64,000 bases of DNA, taken from the NCBI RefSeq assembly GCF_003331055.1, contig NZ_PUQD01000004.1:86906-150905 (forward strand), read 5' to 3'. Every line of letters starts with the position of its first letter. The stretch's first letter is position 1. The DNA is from Pseudomonas sp. AFG_SD02_1510_Pfu_092 (GTDB lineage: Bacteria; Pseudomonadota; Gammaproteobacteria; Pseudomonadales; Pseudomonadaceae). Below, in pieces: positions 60,845 through 64,000 of this stretch. Below the pieces are notes generated by a model. That model was given only the letters and a program-made list of their open reading frames with translations, made no database searches and had not been told where the DNA came from. The position numbers and the translations under genes were made by a program.

Positions 60845-62920
60845 ATGGCTAACCCGGATGCCTTGAAGCAACGGAGCGCGCGAGCGTCGTTCTCGCCGAC
60901 CCTGAAATCCCACCTGGCCTACACGCTGCTCAGCGGCCTGGTGATCATGTTGATGCTCAGCCTCGTGCGCCTCGCGCTGCTGGTCTACAACAGCGACATG
61001 ATCGGCGAAACCCCCTATGCGACCGTCGCTGAAGGTTTCCTCAACGGCCTGCGCTTCGACCTGCGGGTCGTGGTGTACCTCAGCATTCCGCTGCTGCTGG
61101 CCATCCTCAGCCCCTGGGCCATGGCCCGGCGTGGGGTGTTCCGGTTCTGGCTGACCATCACCTCGAGCGTGGTGATGTTCCTCGGCCTGATGGAGCTGGA
61201 CTTCTACCGCGAGTTCCACCAGCGCCTCAACGGCCTGGTGTTCCAGTACATCAAGGAAGACCCGAAAACCGTGCTGAGCATGCTCTGGTACGGCTTCCCG
61301 GTGGTGCGCTACCTGCTGGCCTGGCTGTTCGGTACCTGGCTGCTGAGCCTGCTGTTCAAGGGCATCGACCGCCTTACCCGTGACGATGGCGCCGGCCAGG
61401 TCACCCTGCAGCGCCGCGTGGCGCCCTGGTACAACCGCCTGGCGGTGTTCATGGTGATTCTGCTGGTGGCCGTGGTCGCTGCCCGTGGCACCCTGCGTCA
61501 GGGCCCGCCGATGCGCTGGGGTGACGCCTTCACCACCGACTCCAACTTCGTCAACCAGCTGGGCCTGAACGGCACCCTGACCCTGATCGATGCCGCCAAG
61601 AGCCGCTTCGGCGAGGACCGCGCCAATATCTGGAAGCCGGTGCTGGAGCAGGATGTGGCCACGCAAAGCGTGCGTGAGCAACTGCTGACCGCCCACGACA
61701 CCCTGGTCGATGCCGACGAGGCTGCCATCCGCCGGGACTTCGTGCCGCCGGCCGAGCGCACCCTGCCGATCAAGAACGTGGTGGTGATCCTGATGGAGAG
61801 CTTCGCCGGCCATTCGGTCGGTGCGCTTGGCAGCCCCAACAACATCACCCCGTACTTCGACAAACTGGCCAAAGAAGGCCTGCTGTTCGACCGCTTCTTC
61901 TCCAACGGCACGCATACCCACCAGGGCATGTTCGCCACCATGGCCTGCTTCCCCAACCTGCCAGGTTTCGAATACCTGATGCAGACCCCGGAAGGCGGCC
62001 ACAAGCTGTCCGGCCTGCCGGCCTTGCTCAGCGCCCGGGATTACGACGACGTCTACGTCTACAACGGCGACTTTGCCTGGGACAACCAGTCCGGGTTCTT
62101 CGGCAACCAGGGCATGACCACCTTCATCGGCCGTAACGACTTCGTCAACCCGGTGTTCTCCGACCCGACCTGGGGCGTGTCCGACCAGGACATGTTCGAC
62201 CGCGGCAACGAGGAACTGGCCAAACACGATGGCAACAAGCCGATCTACGCGCTGCTGCAGACCTTGTCCAACCACACCCCATACGCGCTGCCCAAAGACC
62301 TGCCGGTCGAGAAGGTCACCGGCCAGGGTCGCCTGGACGAGCACCTGACCGCCATGCGCTATTCGGACTGGGCGCTGGGCCAGTTCTTCGAGAAGGCGCG
62401 CAAGGAGCCGTACTTCAAGGACACCCTGTTCGTCATCGTTGGCGACCATGGCTTCGGCAACCACCAGCAGGTCACCGAACTGGACCTGGGCCGCTTCAAC
62501 GTGCCGCTGCTGCTGATTGCCCCGGGCATCCAGGAGAAGTTCGGTGCGGTCAACCATACCGTCGGCACCCAGGTCGACATCGTGCCGACCATCATGGGCC
62601 GCCTGGGTGGCCAGGCCCGTCACCAGTGCTGGGGCCGCGACCTGCTCAACCTGCCTGAGGGCGACCAGGGCGTGGGCATGATCAAGCCATCGGGCAGCGA
62701 GCAGATCGTCGGCCTGGTGCAGGGCGACCGTATCCTGATCGAGTCCAAGGACATGACCCCGCGCATGTACCGCTACCAGCTGGGCAGCGAGTTCAAGGCC
62801 GAACTGATCGAAAGCCCGGACCAGCCGCAGATGCTGAAAAAGCTCGAAGCGTTCATCCAGACGGCGACCAAGAGCCTGCTGGACAACACTGCCGGCGTGG
62901 TGCACGGCACGCCGAAGTAA
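60845..62920 (+). CDS. LtaS-like sulfatase-family phospho-transferase
   Basis: This 691-residue protein has an N-terminal membrane part with about five helices (residues about 20-225) and a periplasmic sulfatase/alkaline-phosphatase-fold domain (about 300-650). VVVILMESFAGHSVGALG supplies the first metal-binding Glu region. NGTHTHQGMFATM carries the catalytic Thr position, and VGDHGFGN supplies metal-binding Asp/His. LTA synthases transfer glycerol-phosphate from phosphatidylglycerol. In Gram-negatives the role of these homologues is unsettled; glycerol-phosphate or phosphoethanolamine transfer to glycans is possible. A REP pair follows. Confidence 0.88.
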   Translation: MANPDALKQRSARASFSPTLKSHLAYTLLSGLVIMLMLSLVRLALLVYNSDMIGETPYATVAEGFLNGLRFDLRVVVYLSIPLLLAILSPWAMARRGVFRFWLTITSSVVMFLGLMELDFYREFHQRLNGLVFQYIKEDPKTVLSMLWYGFPVVRYLLAWLFGTWLLSLLFKGIDRLTRDDGAGQVTLQRRVAPWYNRLAVFMVILLVAVVAARGTLRQGPPMRWGDAFTTDSNFVNQLGLNGTLTLIDAAKSRFGEDRANIWKPVLEQDVATQSVREQLLTAHDTLVDADEAAIRRDFVPPAERTLPIKNVVVILMESFAGHSVGALGSPNNITPYFDKLAKEGLLFDRFFSNGTHTHQGMFATMACFPNLPGFEYLMQTPEGGHKLSGLPALLSARDYDDVYVYNGDFAWDNQSGFFGNQGMTTFIGRNDFVNPVFSDPTWGVSDQDMFDRGNEELAKHDGNKPIYALLQTLSNHTPYALPKDLPVEKVTGQGRLDEHLTAMRYSDWALGQFFEKARKEPYFKDTLFVIVGDHGFGNHQQVTELDLGRFNVPLLLIAPGIQEKFGAVNHTVGTQVDIVPTIMGRLGGQARHQCWGRDLLNLPEGDQGVGMIKPSGSEQIVGLVQGDRILIESKDMTPRMYRYQLGSEFKAELIESPDQPQMLKKLEAFIQTATKSLLDNTAGVVHGTPK

Positions 62921-62937
62921 TCCGCCGCCGCGTTGGC

Positions 62938-62995
62938 GAGCACGCCCGCCTCCCGCTTGTAGTTGTGGGAGCGGGCGTGCCCGCGAACGGGCCTG
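62938..62995. repeat. REP element with diverged partner
   Basis: GTTGTGGGAGCGGGCGTGCC CGCGAACGGGCC (62961-62993) is a good REP copy. The inverted partner (GCGAGCACGCCCGCCTCCCG) is diverged. Confidence 0.75.
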
Positions 62996-63089
62996 ACACA
63001 AATCCACCAGACTGAACATTCCTCCCACCCCAAGGTCAGTAATTCAGGTATCACACACCTGGTTTTCCTTGATTGAGAGGGCTCGTTCA

Positions 63090-63326
63090 ATGAAAGAGTG
63101 GGAAGTCATCTTTGCCGATCAGAAAGGCGAACCATCCTCGCTGGTACTGCGTGCCGAGCATCGCCCCAGTGAAGAAGACGCCGCGCGGGCCATTCGTTCG
63201 CACCTGTTCCCGGTGATGGACGAGCTGGACCTCAACGACTTCCAGGACCGCACCATTTCCCCCACCGCACGCTGGCTCAAGGAGCAGAGCGGCGTGACCA
63301 TCACCAGTATCCAGGAAGCGCCCTGA
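63090..63326 (+). CDS. Small hypothetical protein
   Basis: This 78-residue soluble, acidic protein starts MKEWEVIFADQKGEPSSLVL. I do not recognise a family. The pattern of a WEVIF strand, a helix with RPSEEDAARAIRSHLFP and a second strand-rich part looks like a small alpha/beta domain. GAGAGGG lies 11 bases before the ATG. A TTG seven codons upstream is an alternative. It precedes rraB in the same direction, 175 bases away. Confidence 0.6.
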   Translation: MKEWEVIFADQKGEPSSLVLRAEHRPSEEDAARAIRSHLFPVMDELDLNDFQDRTISPTARWLKEQSGVTITSIQEAP

Positions 63327-63501
63327 ACCACACGTTTGCGTGGTGCCCTGGCAGGCACTACGCTGGTGAAAGGTGCCTGTTTTTCCGCAGGTTGGCACCG
63401 CATCCCTTCGCGTCTTGCATCAGCTCGAACTGCCCGGCCGCTGCCGGCAGGTGCGTAGTGCACGGAAAGTCTATCCATCGCATTATTCAGGAGGACGTTT
63501 C

Positions 63502-63834
63502 ATGAGCAGCCAGAACGACGATATCAGCAGCAACGTCCTGCGTCAGATGAAGGCAGGCGGTTTCGACTTCACCCAGATCCACCCTATCGAGTTCTATGCC
63601 GTGTTCCCCGACGAAGCAGGGGCGCGCCGTGCGGCCAGGCAGTTTCGCGGTGAGTCGCTGAATGCCCAGGTGAAGGAGCTGGGCGACGGGGCCTGGCATC
63701 TGGAGCTGAGCAAGGTCATGTACGCCACCCATGGCGGGATTGGCGACTTCGAAGAGGCCTTCGAGCAGCTGGTGACACCGTATGGGGGCGAGGTGGAAGG
63801 GGGGGGGGTCAAGCAGGAGCGGGTCTTGGCCTGA
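63502..63834 (+). CDS. rraB: RraB-like regulator of RNase E
   Basis: This 110-residue protein starts MSSQNDDISSNVLRQMKAGG with CAGGAGG upstream. The block FDFTQIHPIEFYAVFPDE and the later LSKVMYATHGGIGDFEEAF match RraB (DUF695-type ribonuclease E inhibitor B). These proteins bind RNase E and change its activity. The last codons contain a run of 10 G residues (Gly-Gly-Gly) close to a clearly corrupted end of the window. The C-terminus may therefore carry a sequencing error. Confidence 0.8.
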   Translation: MSSQNDDISSNVLRQMKAGGFDFTQIHPIEFYAVFPDEAGARRAARQFRGESLNAQVKELGDGAWHLELSKVMYATHGGIGDFEEAFEQLVTPYGGEVEGGGVKQERVLA

Positions 63835-63849
63835 CAGATTCGTGTTGCC

Positions 63850-64000
63850 TTCTTCGCGGGGGTTGCCCCGCCCCCCCCCCCGGGGGGGGGGGGGGGGGGG
63901 GGGGGCGGCCCCCCCCCCCCCCCCCCCCCCTCTCCCCCTTTTTTTCTTTTTTCGTTTGGGGGGGGGGGGGCCCCCCCCGCCCCACCCGGCCGGCACAGCC
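63850..64000. other. Homopolymer run: likely sequencing/assembly artefact at contig end
   Basis: From about 63863 the sequence becomes long alternating runs of G and C (up to about 25 in a row) with a short T-run. The preceding bases TTCTTCGCGGGGGTTGCCCC look like the start of a REP element. Such runs are not expected of real Pseudomonas DNA, and frames here should not be trusted. Confidence 0.85.

Noticed and set aside
60758..63028. 756-codon - strand frame opposite the LtaS-like gene
   Set aside because: It is antisense to a gene with clear sulfatase motifs. The predicted protein is His/Gln/Val-rich without domains, typical of shadow frames in GC-rich DNA.
63850..64000. Possible Z-DNA or G-quadruplex-forming element
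   Set aside because: The run lengths and position at the window end fit base-calling failure better than a biological G/C tract.

Overview
The window reads as a chromosome segment of a Pseudomonas of the putida/fluorescens type. The evidence is the wbpV-wbpL-wbpM block typical of Pseudomonas O-antigen loci, a pyrF...folE...prmB...aroC core with Pseudomonas-type neighbours (DUF3509, DUF2897, HBM-type chemoreceptor), GC-rich genes, and about a dozen copies of one GC-rich REP palindrome (core GTGGGAGCGGGC..GCCCGCGAA). Assignments rest on reading the translated sequence; no database search was run.

Region 1 (1-14777, + strand) is a surface polysaccharide / O-antigen operon. It holds the tail of a probable sugar aminotransferase, a Wzx flippase, an unusual GT41-like glycosyltransferase, a Wzy polymerase, a GT2, a hexapeptide acyltransferase, two GT4 enzymes, wbpV, wbpL (initiating sugar-phosphate transferase), wbpM (UDP-GlcNAc 4,6-dehydratase), then rmlB-rmlD-rmlA. 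Most genes overlap by 1-20 bases, so they are probably translationally coupled. rmlC is not in the window.

Region 2 (about 14778-36130) looks like an accessory island, with AT-richer sequence from about 15.2 to 25.6 kb. It begins with two tandem OafA-like acyltransferase/SGNH paralogs on the + strand. Everything else is on the - strand. Read from the right, it runs wecB, wecC (UDP-ManNAcA synthesis), a 1911-residue methyltransferase/coiled-coil/multi-glycosyltransferase protein, a heparinase II/III-like protein, a small lipoprotein, a membrane protein combining an ABC-exporter-like membrane domain with a degenerate kinase-like domain, two GT4 glycosyltransferases and, after a 475-base gap with a possible tRNA relic, a DUF6270 protein. 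This set is the best candidate here for a poorly described glycan assembly and modification system.

Region 3 (36818-63834) is core genome: comEA-like, DUF2897, pyrF, an acyltransferase, a curA-type reductase, an SDR, a divergent MFS/MocR pair, a chemoreceptor, benE, GST, a glutaredoxin-like protein, folE, smr, an isochorismatase-like hydrolase, prmB, a tail-anchored hypothetical, an alpha/beta hydrolase, aroC, MFS, an acireductone-dioxygenase-like cupin, DUF3509, an ankyrin protein, a ZIP transporter, a small PLDc_N-type membrane protein, an LtaS-like sulfatase, a small hypothetical and rraB. REP/REPIN elements sit in most gaps between transcription units. Two enzymes in this region lack an expected active-site residue.

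The last ~140 bases are G/C homopolymer runs that look like a sequencing or assembly artefact at a contig end. The 3' end of rraB may also be affected. I saw no rRNA genes, CRISPR arrays, intact tRNA genes or insertion sequences.
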